This document shows positions 8,714 to 21,392 of a DNA stretch of 49,147 nt, in pieces (position 1 is the stretch's first letter; each line of letters starts with the position of its first letter). Below the pieces are notes generated by a model that made no database searches, had not been told where the DNA came from, and saw nothing but the letters and a program-made list of their open reading frames with translations. Source of the DNA: Bacillus sp. V59.32b (GTDB lineage Bacteria > Bacillota > Bacilli > Bacillales > DSM-1321); contig NZ_QVTC01000081.1 of assembly GCF_003429085.1 (NCBI RefSeq), positions 1 to 49,147 of the forward strand, written 5' to 3'. The translations under genes were made by a program, and so were the position numbers.

Positions 8714-10919
8714 ACCAACACCGGAATTGATCAAATCAGAACGCATCTATGCACAAATGGGATTATCTGATGCGGAATTTACGAAGGTTGAAGAAATCCT
8801 TGGCAGGCTTCCGAATTACACCGAAACCGGCCTGTTCTCGGTTATGTGGTCCGAGCACTGTTCATATAAGAATTCCAAGCCGGTGCTAAAAAAGTTCCCT
8901 GTTACAGGCGAGAGAGTTTTACAAGGACCCGGTGAAGGAGCAGGAATCGTTGATATTGGTGATAACCAAGCGGTTGTTTTTAAGATCGAAAGCCATAACC
9001 ATCCGTCCGCCATCGAACCATACCAGGGCGCAGCTACGGGAGTTGGCGGGATCATCCGTGATGTTTTCTCGATGGGGGCCCGGCCAATTGCCTTACTAAA
9101 CTCGCTGCGATTCGGAGAATTGGATAATCCGAGGGTTAAGTATTTGTTTAAAGAAGTAGTAGCCGGTATTGCAGGTTACGGCAACTGTATCGGAATCCCG
9201 ACTGTTGGCGGAGAAATCCAATTCGACCCTTCCTACGCTGGAAATCCGCTAGTGAACGCGATGTGTGTCGGCTTGATCAATCACGAGGATATTAAAAAAG
9301 GACAGGCGCATGGAGTCGGAAATACCGTCATGTATGTAGGTGCAAAAACAGGTCGCGACGGCATTCACGGGGCAACCTTTGCTTCCGAAGAACTAACGGA
9401 CGCTTCCGAAGAAAAACGGCCGGCAGTCCAAGTTGGTGATCCTTTCATGGAAAAGCTGTTGCTTGAAGCGTGTTTAGAATTAATTCAATCGGATGCGCTG
9501 GTAGGGATTCAGGATATGGGAGCGGCAGGATTAACAAGTTCAAGCGCTGAAATGGCAAGCAAAGCCGGCTCAGGAATTGAAATGAATCTGGATTTCATCC
9601 CTCAACGGGAAACCGGCATGACAGCTTATGAAATGATGCTTTCCGAATCTCAGGAGCGCATGCTCATCGTCGTAAAAAAAGGACGTGAGCAGGAAATCGT
9701 CGATTTATTTTCCAAATACGGTCTTGAAGCCGTTTCAGTCGGTGTAGTTACCGATGATAAAAACCTAACACTTTACCATAAAGGTGAATTGGTAGCTAAG
9801 GTATCGGCTGATGCATTGGCGGAAGAGGCGCCCGTGTATTACAAACCTTCCCGGGAGCCGCTTTATTATCAAGAGTTCCAGCAGATGGAGAGCAAGTCTT
9901 ATAAACTGGCTGATTACGGTGAAACTCTTAAGAAATTACTTTCTCAGCCTACGATTTCCAGCAAGGAATGGGTGTATGACCAATATGATTATATGGTTCA
10001 GACAAATACGGTCGTCGTGCCAGGTTCTGACGCGGCTGTTGTGAGAATAAGAGAAACTAATAAAGCACTTGCGATGACAACCGATTGTAACTCCCGTTAT
10101 TTATACCTCGATCCGGAAATCGGAGGCAAAATTGCGGTAGCCGAGGCAGCACGCAATATCGTCTGTTCCGGTGGAGAGCCGTTAGCGATTACGGATTGCT
10201 TGAATTTCGGAAACCCGGAGAAGCCGGAGATTTTTTGGCAAATTGAGAAAGCGGCCGACGGGATGAGTGAAGCATGCCGTACGCTAAGTACACCAGTCAT
10301 TGGCGGAAATGTTTCCCTGTACAACGAAAATAACGGTGTAGCCGTATATCCGACACCGGTAGTGGGCATGGTCGGCTTGATCGAAGACATCAACCATGTG
10401 ACTACGCAGACGTTTAAAAATGCGGGCGATCTGATCTATGTCGTTGGAGAAACAAAAATTGAATTCGCGGGCAGCGAGCTTCAAAAAATGATTGAAGGCA
10501 GAATTTTCGGCAAAGCTCCTTCCATTGACTTAGAAGTTGAGAAAAAGCGCCAGGCTCAAATTTTAGCAGCTATCAAAAACGGCTTGGTTTCTTCAGCCCA
10601 TGACCTAGCGGAAGGCGGTCTAGCTGTTGCAGTTGCTGAATCATTATTCGGGACAGGACATCTTGGTGCTGATATTAAAGTAACCGGCGATGAGTCGACC
10701 GCTTTATTTAGCGAAACCCAATCCCGTTTCTTGATCTCGGTTAAATCTGAGCATCGCCAAGCGTTTGAAGGAATAGTCCAAGACGCAGTGAATATTGGAG
10801 AAGTGACAAGTAACGGTGTTTTGACAGTGGTGAATGAAGAAAATAATAGATTGGTTGACGCAAATGTCGGTGAATTACACGAAGCCTGGAAAGGAGCGAT
10901 CCCATGCTTGCTGAAATAA
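8697..10919 (+). CDS. purL: FGAM synthetase catalytic subunit PurL (small form)
   Basis: A 740-residue ATP-dependent ligase that converts FGAR to FGAM with ammonia from PurQ. It is the small PurL, two tandem AIRS-like halves, without the fused glutaminase of the proteobacterial enzyme. Motifs seen: [20 protein letters not shown] (about residues 98-117), FSMGARPIA, and in the second half [12 protein letters not shown] and DCLNFGNPE. Overlaps purQ by 17 and purF by 16 bases. Confidence 0.97.
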   Translation: MSLLLEPTPELIKSERIYAQMGLSDAEFTKVEEILGRLPNYTETGLFSVMWSEHCSYKNSKPVLKKFPVTGERVLQGPGEGAGIVDIGDNQAVVFKIESHNHPSAIEPYQGAATGVGGIIRDVFSMGARPIALLNSLRFGELDNPRVKYLFKEVVAGIAGYGNCIGIPTVGGEIQFDPSYAGNPLVNAMCVGLINHEDIKKGQAHGVGNTVMYVGAKTGRDGIHGATFASEELTDASEEKRPAVQVGDPFMEKLLLEACLELIQSDALVGIQDMGAAGLTSSSAEMASKAGSGIEMNLDFIPQRETGMTAYEMMLSESQERMLIVVKKGREQEIVDLFSKYGLEAVSVGVVTDDKNLTLYHKGELVAKVSADALAEEAPVYYKPSREPLYYQEFQQMESKSYKLADYGETLKKLLSQPTISSKEWVYDQYDYMVQTNTVVVPGSDAAVVRIRETNKALAMTTDCNSRYLYLDPEIGGKIAVAEAARNIVCSGGEPLAITDCLNFGNPEKPEIFWQIEKAADGMSEACRTLSTPVIGGNVSLYNENNGVAVYPTPVVGMVGLIEDINHVTTQTFKNAGDLIYVVGETKIEFAGSELQKMIEGRIFGKAPSIDLEVEKKRQAQILAAIKNGLVSSAHDLAEGGLAVAVAESLFGTGHLGADIKVTGDESTALFSETQSRFLISVKSEHRQAFEGIVQDAVNIGEVTSNGVLTVVNEENNRLVDANVGELHEAWKGAIPCLLK

Positions 10920-12316
10920 AAGGCCTGAATGAGGAATGCGGTGTATTTGGTGTTTGGGGACATCCGGACGCGGCCCAGATTACGTATTATGGATTGCACA
11001 GCCTCCAGCACAGAGGGCAAGAAGGCGCTGGTATGGTGTTAAGTGATGGCGGGAAACTGACAGGTGTTAAGGGAGAAGGACTGGTTACCGAAGTGTTTAC
11101 CGCTGAGAAAATGCAGGATCTTTCTGGTATCGCCGCGATCGGTCATGTGCGCTATGCGACAGCAGGTGGCGGTGGCTATGAAAACGTCCAGCCGTTTCTA
11201 TTTAATGCTCAAAGCGGCGGGCTTGCCCTTGCCCATAATGGGAATCTCGTCAATGCGAAACAGCTGAAAGGGCAGCTTGAAGCACAAGGAAGCATCTTTC
11301 AAACGACATCTGATACGGAAGTGCTGGCCCATTTAATTAAAAAAGGCGGCTTTTCCGATTTAAAGGAACGGGTTAAAAATGCATTAGGCATGCTGAAAGG
11401 CGCATACGCATTCCTAATCATGACCGAAACAGAAATGATAGTCGCTGTTGACCCGCATGGCCTTCGCCCGCTTTCGCTTGGGAAACTGGGAGATGCCTAT
11501 GTGGTCGCTTCGGAAACATGTGCACTGGACATTGTCGGCGCGGAGTTTGTCAGGGATTTTGAACCGGGTGAACTGGTCATCATGAACAAAGATGGCATAC
11601 ATTCGGAACGTTTTGCCGCATCAAGCCAGCGTTCGATGTGTACGATGGAATACGTCTATTTTTCCCGTCCGGATAGCAATATTGATGGCATCAATGTTCA
11701 TACCGCGAGAAAAAATTTAGGGAAGCAGCTGGCGATGGAAACATTGATTGACGCAGACGTCGTTACAGGCGTTCCTGATTCGAGCATTTCTGCGGCAATC
11801 GGCTATGCGGAAGCTGCAGGCATTCCTTATGAAATGGGTTTGATTAAGAACCGTTACGTAGGACGTACATTTATCCAGCCGTCACAGTCTCTTCGAGAGC
11901 AAGGAGTGAAAATGAAGCTAGCACCGGTAAGAGGCGTAGTGGAAGGCAAACGCGTTGTTATGGTCGATGACTCGATTGTTCGTGGCACAACAAGCAAACG
12001 AATTGTCACAATGCTCAAGGAAGCGGGAGCAAAAGAGGTACATGTCTGCATCAGCTCACCTCCTATTAAAAACCCTTGCTTCTATGGAATTGATACATCT
12101 TCCAGGGAAGAATTGATCGCTTCCGAAAAATCGGTGGAAGAAATCAGAAAGCTGATTGGCGCCGATTCACTCACCTTCTTAAGTGTGGAAGGCATGGTTA
12201 AGGGCATTGGACGGCCCTTCGCTGGTGAAACCCATGGTCAGTGTCTTGCGTGCTTTACCGGTCAATATCCAACAGAGATCTACGAGCAGTCCGTACAAGA
12301 GTTACAAAAATGCTGA
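10904..12316 (+). CDS. purF: Amidophosphoribosyltransferase (Fe-S type)
   Basis: A 470-residue enzyme for the first committed step, PRPP plus glutamine to phosphoribosylamine. An 11-residue propeptide ([11 protein letters not shown]) precedes the nucleophile C12, which must be freed by self-cleavage. The cysteines for a 4Fe-4S cluster are visible: C246 (SMCTME), NPCFYG, and GQCLAC near the C-terminus. The PRPP motif is [14 protein letters not shown]. This is the oxygen-sensitive Bacillus type. It starts inside the end of purL. Confidence 0.97.
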   Translation: MLAEIKGLNEECGVFGVWGHPDAAQITYYGLHSLQHRGQEGAGMVLSDGGKLTGVKGEGLVTEVFTAEKMQDLSGIAAIGHVRYATAGGGGYENVQPFLFNAQSGGLALAHNGNLVNAKQLKGQLEAQGSIFQTTSDTEVLAHLIKKGGFSDLKERVKNALGMLKGAYAFLIMTETEMIVAVDPHGLRPLSLGKLGDAYVVASETCALDIVGAEFVRDFEPGELVIMNKDGIHSERFAASSQRSMCTMEYVYFSRPDSNIDGINVHTARKNLGKQLAMETLIDADVVTGVPDSSISAAIGYAEAAGIPYEMGLIKNRYVGRTFIQPSQSLREQGVKMKLAPVRGVVEGKRVVMVDDSIVRGTTSKRIVTMLKEAGAKEVHVCISSPPIKNPCFYGIDTSSREELIASEKSVEEIRKLIGADSLTFLSVEGMVKGIGRPFAGETHGQCLACFTGQYPTEIYEQSVQELQKC

Positions 12317-12331
12317 TGGGGAGGATTAACA

Positions 12332-13360
12332 ATGGCAAACGCATATAAGCAGGCCGGGGTGGATATTGAGGCTGGCTATGAATCGGTTACCCGGATGAAA
12401 AAACATGTTCAGCGTACAATGCGCCCGGAGGTCATGAGCGGTCTCGGCGGTTTTGGCGGCATGTTTGATTTATCAACACTCGGTTTAAAGGAACCCGTTT
12501 TAGTCTCGGGAACCGATGGTGTGGGGACGAAGCTGCTTTTGGCGATCTTGCTTAATAAGCATGATACCATTGGGATTGACTGTGTCGCTATGTGCGTCAA
12601 TGACATCGTCGTCCAGGGAGCCGAACCGATTTACTTCTTAGACTATATTGCCTGCGGCAAAGCCCTTCCTGAAAAAATCGAAAGCATTGTACAAGGTGTG
12701 GCAGACGGCTGTGAACAGGCGGGAGCAGCGCTAATCGGCGGCGAAACAGCTGAAATGCCGGGAATGTATGATGCAAACGAATACGATGTCGCCGGATTTG
12801 CCGTTGGCGCCGTTGAAAAATCGAAGCTCGTTACCGGGAAAAACATCACTCCGGGGGATCTTGTCATTGGCCTTGCATCAAGCGGGATTCACAGCAATGG
12901 TTACTCCCTCGTGCGCAAGGTGCTCTTGCAGGATTCCGGCCTGAAATTAGCGGAGCATATTGATGAACTGGGCTGTACGTTAGGCGAAGAATTGTTGAAG
13001 CCTACCAAAATTTATGTAAAGCCGATTTTGTCAGCTTTGCAATCATATAAGCTAAAAGGAATGGCCCATATAACCGGTGGCGGATTTATCGAAAACCTTC
13101 CGCGCATGCTTCCTGAACATACAGGGATTGAGATTGAGCTGGGGAGCTGGAGTATCCCGCCAATTTTTAAGCTGCTTGAAAATAAAGGAAGCCTGTCGCA
13201 TGAAGAAATGTTCAATATTTTTAACATGGGAATCGGCATGGCTATCGTTGTCAGTCCCGAAGACAAAGACGCAGTTTTAAGCCACTTTGAAGGCTGCGGT
13301 GAAACAGCCAGTGTGATCGGTAAAGTAGTGGATCGTGAAGGAGTGTCCTTTACCCGATGA
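12332..13360 (+). CDS. purM: Phosphoribosylaminoimidazole (AIR) synthetase
   Basis: A 342-residue ATP-dependent cyclase that closes the imidazole ring of FGAM to [25 protein letters not shown] and [11 protein letters not shown] are characteristic of the PurM/AIRS family. The ribosome site GGGGAGGA lies 7 bases before ATG. Ends with an ATGA overlap with purN. Confidence 0.97.
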   Translation: MANAYKQAGVDIEAGYESVTRMKKHVQRTMRPEVMSGLGGFGGMFDLSTLGLKEPVLVSGTDGVGTKLLLAILLNKHDTIGIDCVAMCVNDIVVQGAEPIYFLDYIACGKALPEKIESIVQGVADGCEQAGAALIGGETAEMPGMYDANEYDVAGFAVGAVEKSKLVTGKNITPGDLVIGLASSGIHSNGYSLVRKVLLQDSGLKLAEHIDELGCTLGEELLKPTKIYVKPILSALQSYKLKGMAHITGGGFIENLPRMLPEHTGIEIELGSWSIPPIFKLLENKGSLSHEEMFNIFNMGIGMAIVVSPEDKDAVLSHFEGCGETASVIGKVVDREGVSFTR

Positions 13361-13947
13361 GAAAAATCGCGATTTTTGCATCAGGGAATGGGAGCAACTT
13401 TCAAGCGATATACGAAGCTGTAAAAGCAGGAAGCCTGCAGGCGGACATCAGTCTGGTCGTGAGTGACAAAAAAGATGCCTATGTCCTGGAAAGAGCGAAT
13501 TCCGCAGACCTTGAGACATTCAGCTTTACACCAAAAGAGTACAAGAGTAAAGAAGAGTTTGAAACAGAGATATTGATGAACCTTCGTGAACTTGGAGTAG
13601 AAGTCATTGTTTTAGCAGGATATATGCGTTTGATCGGACCGACGCTTCTGGGTGAATTTTCGGGCAGGATTGTCAATATCCATCCGTCCCTGCTCCCGTC
13701 TTTTCCAGGAAAGGATGCAATCGGACAGGCGTTTGCTGCCAAAGTAAAGGTGACAGGCGTGACGGTTCATTACGTGGACGAAGGGATGGATACCGGGCCG
13801 ATCATCGCCCAGCAGGCAGTGCCGGTGCTCGAAGGCGATACAAGAGAGAGACTGCAACAACGGATCCAGATAGCGGAGCATGAACTATATCCGTCTGTTT
13901 TGAAAGAGATATTAGAGAAAAATGAGTACATTCATGTGGAGGGATAA
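13357..13947 (+). CDS. purN: Phosphoribosylglycinamide formyltransferase
   Basis: A 196-residue enzyme that transfers a formyl group from 10-formyl-tetrahydrofolate to GAR. The N-terminus [15 protein letters not shown] binds the phosphate. [13 protein letters not shown] carries the catalytic asparagine and histidine, and [11 protein letters not shown] the catalytic aspartate. Coupled to purM (ATGA) and 2 bases from purH. Confidence 0.96.
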   Translation: MRKIAIFASGNGSNFQAIYEAVKAGSLQADISLVVSDKKDAYVLERANSADLETFSFTPKEYKSKEEFETEILMNLRELGVEVIVLAGYMRLIGPTLLGEFSGRIVNIHPSLLPSFPGKDAIGQAFAAKVKVTGVTVHYVDEGMDTGPIIAQQAVPVLEGDTRERLQQRIQIAEHELYPSVLKEILEKNEYIHVEG

Positions 13948-13949
13948 AC

Positions 13950-15485
13950 GTGGCTAAAAGAGCATTGCTTAGTGTTTCCGACAAAACCGGCATTATTGAA
14001 TTTGCAAAAGGATTAAAAGAAGCCGGTTTTGAAATCATATCTACCGGAGGCACAAAGAAAGCATTAACTGAAAACGGCATAGAGGTCACAGGGATCAGCG
14101 ATGTAACCGGATTTCCTGAAATTTTGGACGGACGGGTGAAAACCTTGCATCCCAATGTCCATGGTGCCTTACTCGCCCGACATGGAGACCCAGAACACCA
14201 AAGACAGCTCGAACAGCATAATATTACACCGATTCAGATGGTCTGCGTGAATCTTTATCCGTTCCAACAGACAATTGCGAAGCCGGATGTTACTCCTGAA
14301 GATGCGATTGAAAACATCGATATCGGTGGACCGACGATGCTCCGCTCAAGCGCTAAAAACCATGAATATGTAACAGTCGTTACGGATCCTGCCGATTACG
14401 GGGCAGTCCTTACCGAATTGTTTGAACAAGGTGAAGTCCAGCCAGCTACGAGAAGAAGGCTGGCTGCAAAAGTATTCCGCCATACGGCTTCATATGACGC
14501 TGTCATCTCGGAATACATGACAAAGCTTGCTGAAGAAGAAAATCCGGAAAGCCTGACGGTCACATACGAATTAAAACAAACGCTCCGCTACGGTGAAAAT
14601 CCGCATCAAAAAGCGTCCTTCTATAAAAAGCCGCTGGGCTCCGCATTCTCAATTGCGCATGCAGAACAGCTTCATGGAAAAGAGCTTTCCTACAATAATA
14701 TTAACGATGCAGACGCTGCCATACAAATCGTGAAAGAGTTCAAAGAACCGGCAGCTGTTGCGGTCAAGCATATGAACCCATGCGGCGTTGGAACAGGCTC
14801 CATTATTAGGGAAGCATTCAAAAAAGCGTATGAAGCAGATGAAACCTCCATTTTCGGTGGCATTGTCGCATTGAATCGGGAAGTGGATCGAGAAACGGCC
14901 GAGATGCTGAGCGGGATTTTTCTGGAGATTGTGATTGCCCCGGCATTTTCAAAAGAAGCCTATGAAATCCTGACCGCTAAGAAAAACATTCGTCTGCTCA
15001 CAATTGACTTTAATGGAAACCAAAAGATAGAACGTAAATTAACTTCCATCGAAGGCGGCCTGCTTATCCAGGATATGGATACATACGGATTAGATCAGGC
15101 AAATATCACAGTCCCGACAAAACGTCAGCCGACTGGTCAAGAGTGGGAAGCATTGAAGCTGGGCTGGAATGTTGTCAAGCACGTGAAGTCCAACGCGATT
15201 GTTGTCTGTGACGATAAAATGACACTAGGTGTTGGTGCAGGCCAGATGAACCGTGTTGGAGCTGCGAATATAGCCTTGGAACAGGCGGCTGAGCGGGCAA
15301 AGGGCAGTGCTTTGGCTTCGGATGCCTTCTTCCCGATGGATGACACAGTGGAGGCGGCAGCAAAAGCGGGCATCACAGCCATCATTCAACCGGGCGGCTC
15401 TGTCCGGGATGAAGATTCAATCAAGAAAGCCGATGAATATGGCATTGCCATGGTATTTACAGGCGTACGGCATTTTAAGCATTGA
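13950..15485 (+). CDS. purH: Bifunctional AICAR transformylase / IMP cyclohydrolase
   Basis: A 511-residue enzyme for the last two steps to IMP. The N-terminal cyclohydrolase domain ([39 protein letters not shown]) is followed by the transformylase domain, with [11 protein letters not shown] near residue 271 containing the catalytic Lys-His pair. The start is GTG 13950 behind GGAGGG. Length matches the family. Confidence 0.97.
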   Translation: MAKRALLSVSDKTGIIEFAKGLKEAGFEIISTGGTKKALTENGIEVTGISDVTGFPEILDGRVKTLHPNVHGALLARHGDPEHQRQLEQHNITPIQMVCVNLYPFQQTIAKPDVTPEDAIENIDIGGPTMLRSSAKNHEYVTVVTDPADYGAVLTELFEQGEVQPATRRRLAAKVFRHTASYDAVISEYMTKLAEEENPESLTVTYELKQTLRYGENPHQKASFYKKPLGSAFSIAHAEQLHGKELSYNNINDADAAIQIVKEFKEPAAVAVKHMNPCGVGTGSIIREAFKKAYEADETSIFGGIVALNREVDRETAEMLSGIFLEIVIAPAFSKEAYEILTAKKNIRLLTIDFNGNQKIERKLTSIEGGLLIQDMDTYGLDQANITVPTKRQPTGQEWEALKLGWNVVKHVKSNAIVVCDDKMTLGVGAGQMNRVGAANIALEQAAERAKGSALASDAFFPMDDTVEAAAKAGITAIIQPGGSVRDEDSIKKADEYGIAMVFTGVRHFKH

Positions 15486-15543
15486 TGTCTGAAATCGTTA
15501 CAAGCGGGTATATAGAAAATACCAGGCTTTTAATTTGGGATGA

Positions 15544-16824
<1,281 letters not shown>

Positions 16825-16836
16825 GAAATGAGTTGT

Positions 16837-16930
16837 TTGGATAATAAATGCTGAGTTCGGATAAAAAAATCCTAGTTTGGATAATAAATCCTGAATTCGG
16901 ATAATGAAATCCGATTCCGAATAAAACTAG
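16837..16930 (+). repeat. 20-bp tandem repeat array, TTCGGATAATAAATC family (5 units)
   Basis: ATAAT(A/G)AAT-type cores at 16841, 16861, 16881, 16901 and 16921 are exactly 20 bases apart, each preceded by TTYGG or a close variant. It lies between the purD stop and the operon terminator. The core differs from the two other array families in this window, but the period and AT-rich layout are alike. Confidence 0.8.
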
Positions 16931-16952
16931 CTAGGTGAATTTCTGAAATACA

Positions 16953-16986
16953 TGCAAAAAACGCTTGGGCTCCAAGCGTTTTTGCA
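16953..16986. terminator. Bidirectional terminator between purD and the DUF2892 gene
   Basis: TGCAAAAAACGCTTGG pairs with CCAAGCGTTTTTGCA with a very short loop. A and T tracts on both sides let it serve purD (plus) and the convergent gene at 16989-17240 (minus). Confidence 0.85.
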
Positions 16987-16988
16987 TT

Positions 16989-17240
16989 TCAATCCTTTTC
17001 ATCCCATTTCCCGGAACCTTCACTGTTATGGAGGCCCATACTTTTCTCATACAATGCCGTTATCGGACAAAATTTGAGAATGCCCTCGCCAATCTTCATG
17101 GCGGCAAGCACGGCCATGAGGATGTAGGATTGACGCCATGGCTTCTTGACGAGCTTGGCTGTTGTCCATGCGAGTACTGTAATCCCGCACGTAATCCGGA
17201 TCAAGGCATTCACAATTCCGATATTTTGCTCGACTTTCAA
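16989..17240 (-). CDS. DUF2892 (YgaP-like transmembrane) protein
   Basis: An 83-residue protein with TTG start behind AAGGGAG. It begins MKVEQNIGIVNALIRI and has one or two hydrophobic segments (about residues 12-27 and 38-57), then FCPITALYEKSMG. The N-terminal NIGxxxAxIRI pattern and CP-x-Y ending are those of the DUF2892 family, which also forms the membrane tail of YgaP rhodanese. No rhodanese domain is present. Role unknown; convergent with purD. Confidence 0.75.
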   Translation of the reverse strand: MKVEQNIGIVNALIRITCGITVLAWTTAKLVKKPWRQSYILMAVLAAMKIGEGILKFCPITALYEKSMGLHNSEGSGKWDEKD

Positions 17241-17346
17241 TCAAATGACTCCCTTCATAAAAGATTTTAAAACTTTACTGTGTTAAAATGTTAAATGTGT
17301 TATTATATAAGAAAACTAATTTGGCTTTCTTTAATTTGCCGATTAA

Positions 17347-17360
17347 TTAAAGCGCTTACA
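17347..17360 (+). promoter_or_regulatory. Candidate catabolite-responsive element (cre) before yerA
   Basis: TTAAAGCGCTTACA differs from the palindromic cre TGTAAGCGCTTACA at two positions only. It lies 14-20 bases before the yerA ribosome site, a position where CcpA would block transcription. An AT-rich promoter region (TTGGCT at 17321, TAATTA near 17343) overlaps it. Confidence 0.45.
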
Positions 17361-17379
17361 ATATAAGGGGAGGATGTTC

Positions 17380-19122
17380 ATGCTGGAACAGCGATATCGA
17401 TGGAAAAACAAGCATCTGCGTGAGCATGTTGATGTATTGGACGGCAAAAAAGCGCCGCATATGCTGCTTAAAGATGCTGTTTATTTAAATCAGGTTTTTA
17501 GAAAATGGATGAAAGCGAATATTTGGATTTACGACGACCGGATCGTGTATGTCGGAGAAAAGCTTCCTGATAACCTTGAAGGCTGCGAAATTGTTGATTG
17601 TAAGAATCAATATCTAGTCCCCGGTTACATAGAACCCCATGCCCATCCGTTTCAAGTTTATAATCCCCTTTCCCTTTCTCAATATGCAACTAATTTTGGT
17701 ACCACGACGTTGATAAACGATAACCTGGTCCTTTTTTTACAATTAGAAAAAAAGAAAGCGTTTTCTCTATTAGGGGAGCTTAGGGAGGTTCCTGCTACGA
17801 TGTACTGGTGGGGTCGGTTTGATGCCCAGACTGAACTTCAGAACGAAGAAATGATTTTTTCTCATGGAGAGGTAAAAGCATGGCTTGAGCATGATGCCGT
17901 GCTGCAGGGCGGGGAGCTGACGAGCTGGCCAAGACTTCTGGCGGGCGATGATATGCTTCTTCACTGGATGCAGGAAACAAAGCGGATGCGAAAGCAAATT
18001 GAAGGACATTTTCCGGGAGCCTCTGAAAAAACGTTGGCAAAGATGATGCTGTTTGGAGCAGATGCCGATCATGAGGCGATGACGGGTGAAGAGGTCATGA
18101 CCCGCTTGATGCAAGGGTATACCGTATCACTAAGGCATTCATCCATTCGCCCTGACTTGCCCAAGCTGTTGGATGAAATCCAGGAGCTAGGTTTAGAGTA
18201 TTTTGATAAATTACTATTCACGACGGACGGCTCGCCGCCATCCTTTTATGAACAAGGCTTACAAGACAACATGATCAGAATGGCGATTGAGAAGGGCATT
18301 CCTGTCATTGATGCCTATAACATGGCGACCATTAATATTGCGAAGCATTACAACATTGAATACCTGCACGGCAATATTGCTACAGGCCGGGTCGCGAATA
18401 TTAATTTCCTTGAAGATATCGAAAATCCAACTCCTGTTTCTGTGTTGGCTAAAGGACAATGGGTGAAGCGCGATGGAATAGAAAGTCCTGATTTAGCGAC
18501 AATTGATTGGGATAAATATGGTTTCAGTCCATTGAAGCTGGACTGGGGTATTGAACCGAATGATTTAGAGTTTTCGATGCCATTTGGAATCGAGATGGTC
18601 AACGACGTCATTACAAAACCGTATTCCATTACTTCAGATGTGTCATACGAAGAATTGTCCTTCGACCATGATGAGTCGTTCTTAATGATGGTTGATGCAA
18701 ATGGTAAGTGGAGAATCAATACGCTTATTAAAGGATTTGCGAATAAATTGTGCGGATTCGCCAGCTCTTACTCCAACTCGGGTGATATCATCCTGATTGG
18801 CAAGCGGAAGAAGGATATGATCATCGCCTTTAATCGAATGAAGGAGATTGGCGGAGGGATCGTCATAACAGAGCATGGTAAGGTCATATATGAACTGCCT
18901 TTAACCTTAAAAGGCATCATGTCCAAAGAACCCATTCATGAACTGATACAGAAGGAAAATGAGCTGAAGGCTCTTTTAGCAGAAAGGGGCTATCCATTTT
19001 CTGACCCGATCTATAGTCTGTTATTCTTTTCATCTACACATTTGCCATATATACGCATTACCCAGCAAGGCATGTATGATGTCATGAATAAAACGGTACT
19101 CTTTCCCCCGATAATGCGATAA
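17380..19122 (+). CDS. yerA: Adenine deaminase-like amidohydrolase YerA
   Basis: A 580-residue member of the adenine deaminase branch of the amidohydrolase superfamily. The metal-binding PGYIEPHAHP lies near residues 81-90, followed by SLRHSSIRPD and FTTDGSPPS with the catalytic aspartate. An ATG at 17374 overlaps the ribosome site AAGGGGAGG, so ATG 17380 is preferred and gives the B. subtilis YerA length. Known adenine deaminases turn adenine into hypoxanthine; the substrate of YerA proteins is not firmly established. Its place just after the pur operon fits purine salvage. Confidence 0.9.
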   Translation: MLEQRYRWKNKHLREHVDVLDGKKAPHMLLKDAVYLNQVFRKWMKANIWIYDDRIVYVGEKLPDNLEGCEIVDCKNQYLVPGYIEPHAHPFQVYNPLSLSQYATNFGTTTLINDNLVLFLQLEKKKAFSLLGELREVPATMYWWGRFDAQTELQNEEMIFSHGEVKAWLEHDAVLQGGELTSWPRLLAGDDMLLHWMQETKRMRKQIEGHFPGASEKTLAKMMLFGADADHEAMTGEEVMTRLMQGYTVSLRHSSIRPDLPKLLDEIQELGLEYFDKLLFTTDGSPPSFYEQGLQDNMIRMAIEKGIPVIDAYNMATINIAKHYNIEYLHGNIATGRVANINFLEDIENPTPVSVLAKGQWVKRDGIESPDLATIDWDKYGFSPLKLDWGIEPNDLEFSMPFGIEMVNDVITKPYSITSDVSYEELSFDHDESFLMMVDANGKWRINTLIKGFANKLCGFASSYSNSGDIILIGKRKKDMIIAFNRMKEIGGGIVITEHGKVIYELPLTLKGIMSKEPIHELIQKENELKALLAERGYPFSDPIYSLLFFSSTHLPYIRITQQGMYDVMNKTVLFPPIMR

Positions 19123-19185
19123 AATATAGAAAAAGATAAATTTCCAAAATTGGGGAAGCCTTTCAAAAGGCAGGGAGTGTTAGAA

Positions 19186-20220
19186 ATGAAGCTGAAAGTA
19201 ACCGTTTTTATATTGGCTGTATCCATGCTTATCACCGGATGTAAAAGCGAAGAGGATGCTAAGCCAAAAGAGAAAGCAATTGAAACAAGTTCAAAAGTAG
19301 AAGAAAAACAATTTTCAAATGCCTTTCCACTATCAGGAATCGGCACGAATGAAGAGCCGGAGGGAAGGGCGGTCGCGGTAATGATCAATAATCATCCGGA
19401 CGCTCGCCCGCAATCAGGTCTGTCTCAGGCGGACATCGTGTATGAAATGCTTGCCGAGGCCGAAGTCACAAGATTCCTAGCCGTTTACCAAAGTGAAAAG
19501 CCGGAAAAGGTAGGACCTGTACGCAGTGCCAGGGATTATTATATTAAACTGGCAAAAGGGCTCGATGCGTTGTTCATTGCCCATGGATACAGCCCCGATG
19601 CCAAAGCTCTGCTTGCCGGGGGCTATGTCGATCACTTAAATGGAATCGCATACGATGGCACGTTATTTAAGAGGGTAGACTTCCGAAAAGCGCCGCACAA
19701 TTCGTACATCACCTATAAGAATATCGAAAAAGGCGCGGAAGACAATTCATTTAATCTGGACAGCCAGCCAGATTCATTTACTTTTTTAACAAAGGAACAG
19801 CTTAAGGATCTACAGGGAAATCCGGCTCCGTCTGTGATGATTTCTTACGGTTCGAAGGTCTTTGATGTGACATTTGAATATGATGAAGAATCGGGCAAAT
19901 ATAAACGCTTTTCAGGCGGCGAGCAGACCGTAGAGTATGAAAAAGAGACCCCAGTGCTGCTGGATAACATCTTTATCATTGAAGCGTCCCATCAAGTTGT
20001 TGACAATAAGGGGCGTCGTGATATTAACTTAGAAAATGGCGGAAAAGGCTATTTGCTTCAAAAAGGGAAGATGAATGAAGTACAATGGCAAAATAAAGAC
20101 GGTCATATCGTTCCGATAAAGAACGGGGCAGAAATAGGATTGGTACCGGGAAAAACATGGGTTAATGTTATTCCTGATCAACCTGGTTTAATTGAATCAG
20201 TATCTGTTGATTCTGAGTGA
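19186..20220 (+). CDS. yerB: Lipoprotein YerB (DUF3048)
   Basis: A 344-residue secreted lipoprotein. The start at 19186 is chosen over 19150 because CAGGGAG precedes it and it begins a proper signal peptide MKLKVTVFILAVSML with lipobox ITG-C19. The mature protein carries the two DUF3048 parts, with MINNHPDARPQSGLSQADIVYE and GPVRSARDYY typical of the first. Anchored on the outer face of the membrane. Function unknown; it sits directly before yerC. Confidence 0.9.
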   Translation: MKLKVTVFILAVSMLITGCKSEEDAKPKEKAIETSSKVEEKQFSNAFPLSGIGTNEEPEGRAVAVMINNHPDARPQSGLSQADIVYEMLAEAEVTRFLAVYQSEKPEKVGPVRSARDYYIKLAKGLDALFIAHGYSPDAKALLAGGYVDHLNGIAYDGTLFKRVDFRKAPHNSYITYKNIEKGAEDNSFNLDSQPDSFTFLTKEQLKDLQGNPAPSVMISYGSKVFDVTFEYDEESGKYKRFSGGEQTVEYEKETPVLLDNIFIIEASHQVVDNKGRRDINLENGGKGYLLQKGKMNEVQWQNKDGHIVPIKNGAEIGLVPGKTWVNVIPDQPGLIESVSVDSE

Positions 20221-20244
20221 CTAGTTCATTAAAGGAGTAATGCT

Positions 20245-20538
20245 ATGCAAATTGAGAAATTAAGAGGAAAAGAGCTTGATCAGCTGTTTCAAGCTGTTTT
20301 ATCTTTAAAAGACTTAGATGAGTGCTATCGCTTTTTTGATGATTTATGTACGGTAAATGAAATACAATCACTGGCCCAGCGGCTCGAAGTGGCACGGATG
20401 CTTGAGGAAGGCAAAACATACCACAAAATCGAAACGGAAACAGGGGCCAGCACGGCAACCATTTCGCGTGTAAAAAGATGCTTGAACTACGGAAATGATG
20501 CCTACACAATGGCGCTTGAACGAATTAAAGAAGATTAA
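20245..20538 (+). CDS. yerC: TrpR-family DNA-binding protein YerC
   Basis: A 97-residue protein of the YerC/YecD branch of the TrpR superfamily. The helix-turn-helix is visible in the last third (TYHKIETETGASTATISRVK). In TrpR this fold binds operators as a dimer; what YerC binds is not known from sequence. A ribosome site AAAGGAG precedes the ATG, 24 bases after yerB. A strong terminator follows. Confidence 0.9.
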   Translation: MQIEKLRGKELDQLFQAVLSLKDLDECYRFFDDLCTVNEIQSLAQRLEVARMLEEGKTYHKIETETGASTATISRVKRCLNYGNDAYTMALERIKED

Positions 20539-20553
20539 TTTTATAGAACTCCT

Positions 20554-20590
20554 AAGGCCGGGGAAGGATATCCCCGGCTTTCGTTTTTTA
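20554..20590 (+). terminator. Terminator after yerC
   Basis: AAGGCCGGGGA pairs with TCCCCGGCTT around a short loop, then a T-rich run. It separates yerBC from pcrB. Confidence 0.9.
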
Positions 20591-20607
20591 ATATACTATC
20601 TTTTTTT

Positions 20608-20630
20608 ATCATTTTTCTTAATGCTATAAT
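20608..20630 (+). promoter_or_regulatory. Promoter region of pcrB
   Basis: A perfect TATAAT (20625-20630) lies 32 bases before the pcrB start in a T-rich region. The -35 element is poor, so only the -10 box is firm. Confidence 0.45.
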
Positions 20631-20661
20631 GGTGTAATGGAAGCTAGAATGGAGGATTACC

Positions 20662-21345
20662 ATGTATGATTTTCGTGAGTGGAAGCATGCTTTCAAACTC
20701 GATCCTAATAAAGCAATAACGGACGAAGCATTGGAGAGGATTTGCGAATCCGGGACAGATGCGATTATCGTCGGCGGTTCGGACGGGATCACCCTGGAAA
20801 ACGTTCTTGATTTAATGGCCAGGGTGCGAAGATTTACAGTTCCTTGTGTGCTTGAAGTTTCTTCGATAGATACAGTCACTCCGGGGTTTGACTTCTATTT
20901 TATCCCGACCGTCCTGAATAGTACCGATCCCGATTGGATGATGAATTTACATCATCAGGCTGTGAAAGAATACGGTGAAATCATGAACTGGGATGAAATG
21001 ATTGTTGAAGGCTATTGTATTTTAAATCCTGATTGTAAGGCTGCAAAGCTGACGAAGGCGAATGCAGTGCTGGATACGGATGATGTGGCGGCTTACGCAT
21101 TAATGGCTGAAAAGATGTTCCGTTTACCTATTTTTTACCTGGAATACAGCGGGACATATGGCGATCCCCATGTGGTGGAAATGGCCAAACAAAATCTGTC
21201 CGAAACGGTCCTCTTTTATGGAGGCGGCATTAAAACGGCAGAACAGGCAAAGGAAATGGCCCAGTTTGCCGATGTAATTATAGTGGGAAATGTTGTATAT
21301 GACGATCTGCCTATGGCTTTGAAAACCGTTTCAGCGGTAAAATAA
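20662..21345 (+). CDS. pcrB: Heptaprenylglyceryl phosphate synthase PcrB
   Basis: A 227-residue TIM-barrel prenyltransferase of the GGGPS family. In Bacillus it joins heptaprenyl diphosphate to glycerol-1-phosphate to make a lipid that resembles an archaeal ether lipid. Phosphate-binding loops are seen: [10 protein letters not shown] (about residues 34-43), EYSGTYGDP near 159, and YGGGIKT near 190. Gene order with pcrA is as in B. subtilis. AGAATGGAGG provides the ribosome site. Confidence 0.93.
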   Translation: MYDFREWKHAFKLDPNKAITDEALERICESGTDAIIVGGSDGITLENVLDLMARVRRFTVPCVLEVSSIDTVTPGFDFYFIPTVLNSTDPDWMMNLHHQAVKEYGEIMNWDEMIVEGYCILNPDCKAAKLTKANAVLDTDDVAAYALMAEKMFRLPIFYLEYSGTYGDPHVVEMAKQNLSETVLFYGGGIKTAEQAKEMAQFADVIIVGNVVYDDLPMALKTVSAVK

Positions 21346-21392
21346 ATGTTTAAATAACTAAAAAAGTTAATCAATCGTTTGATTACCTATAG

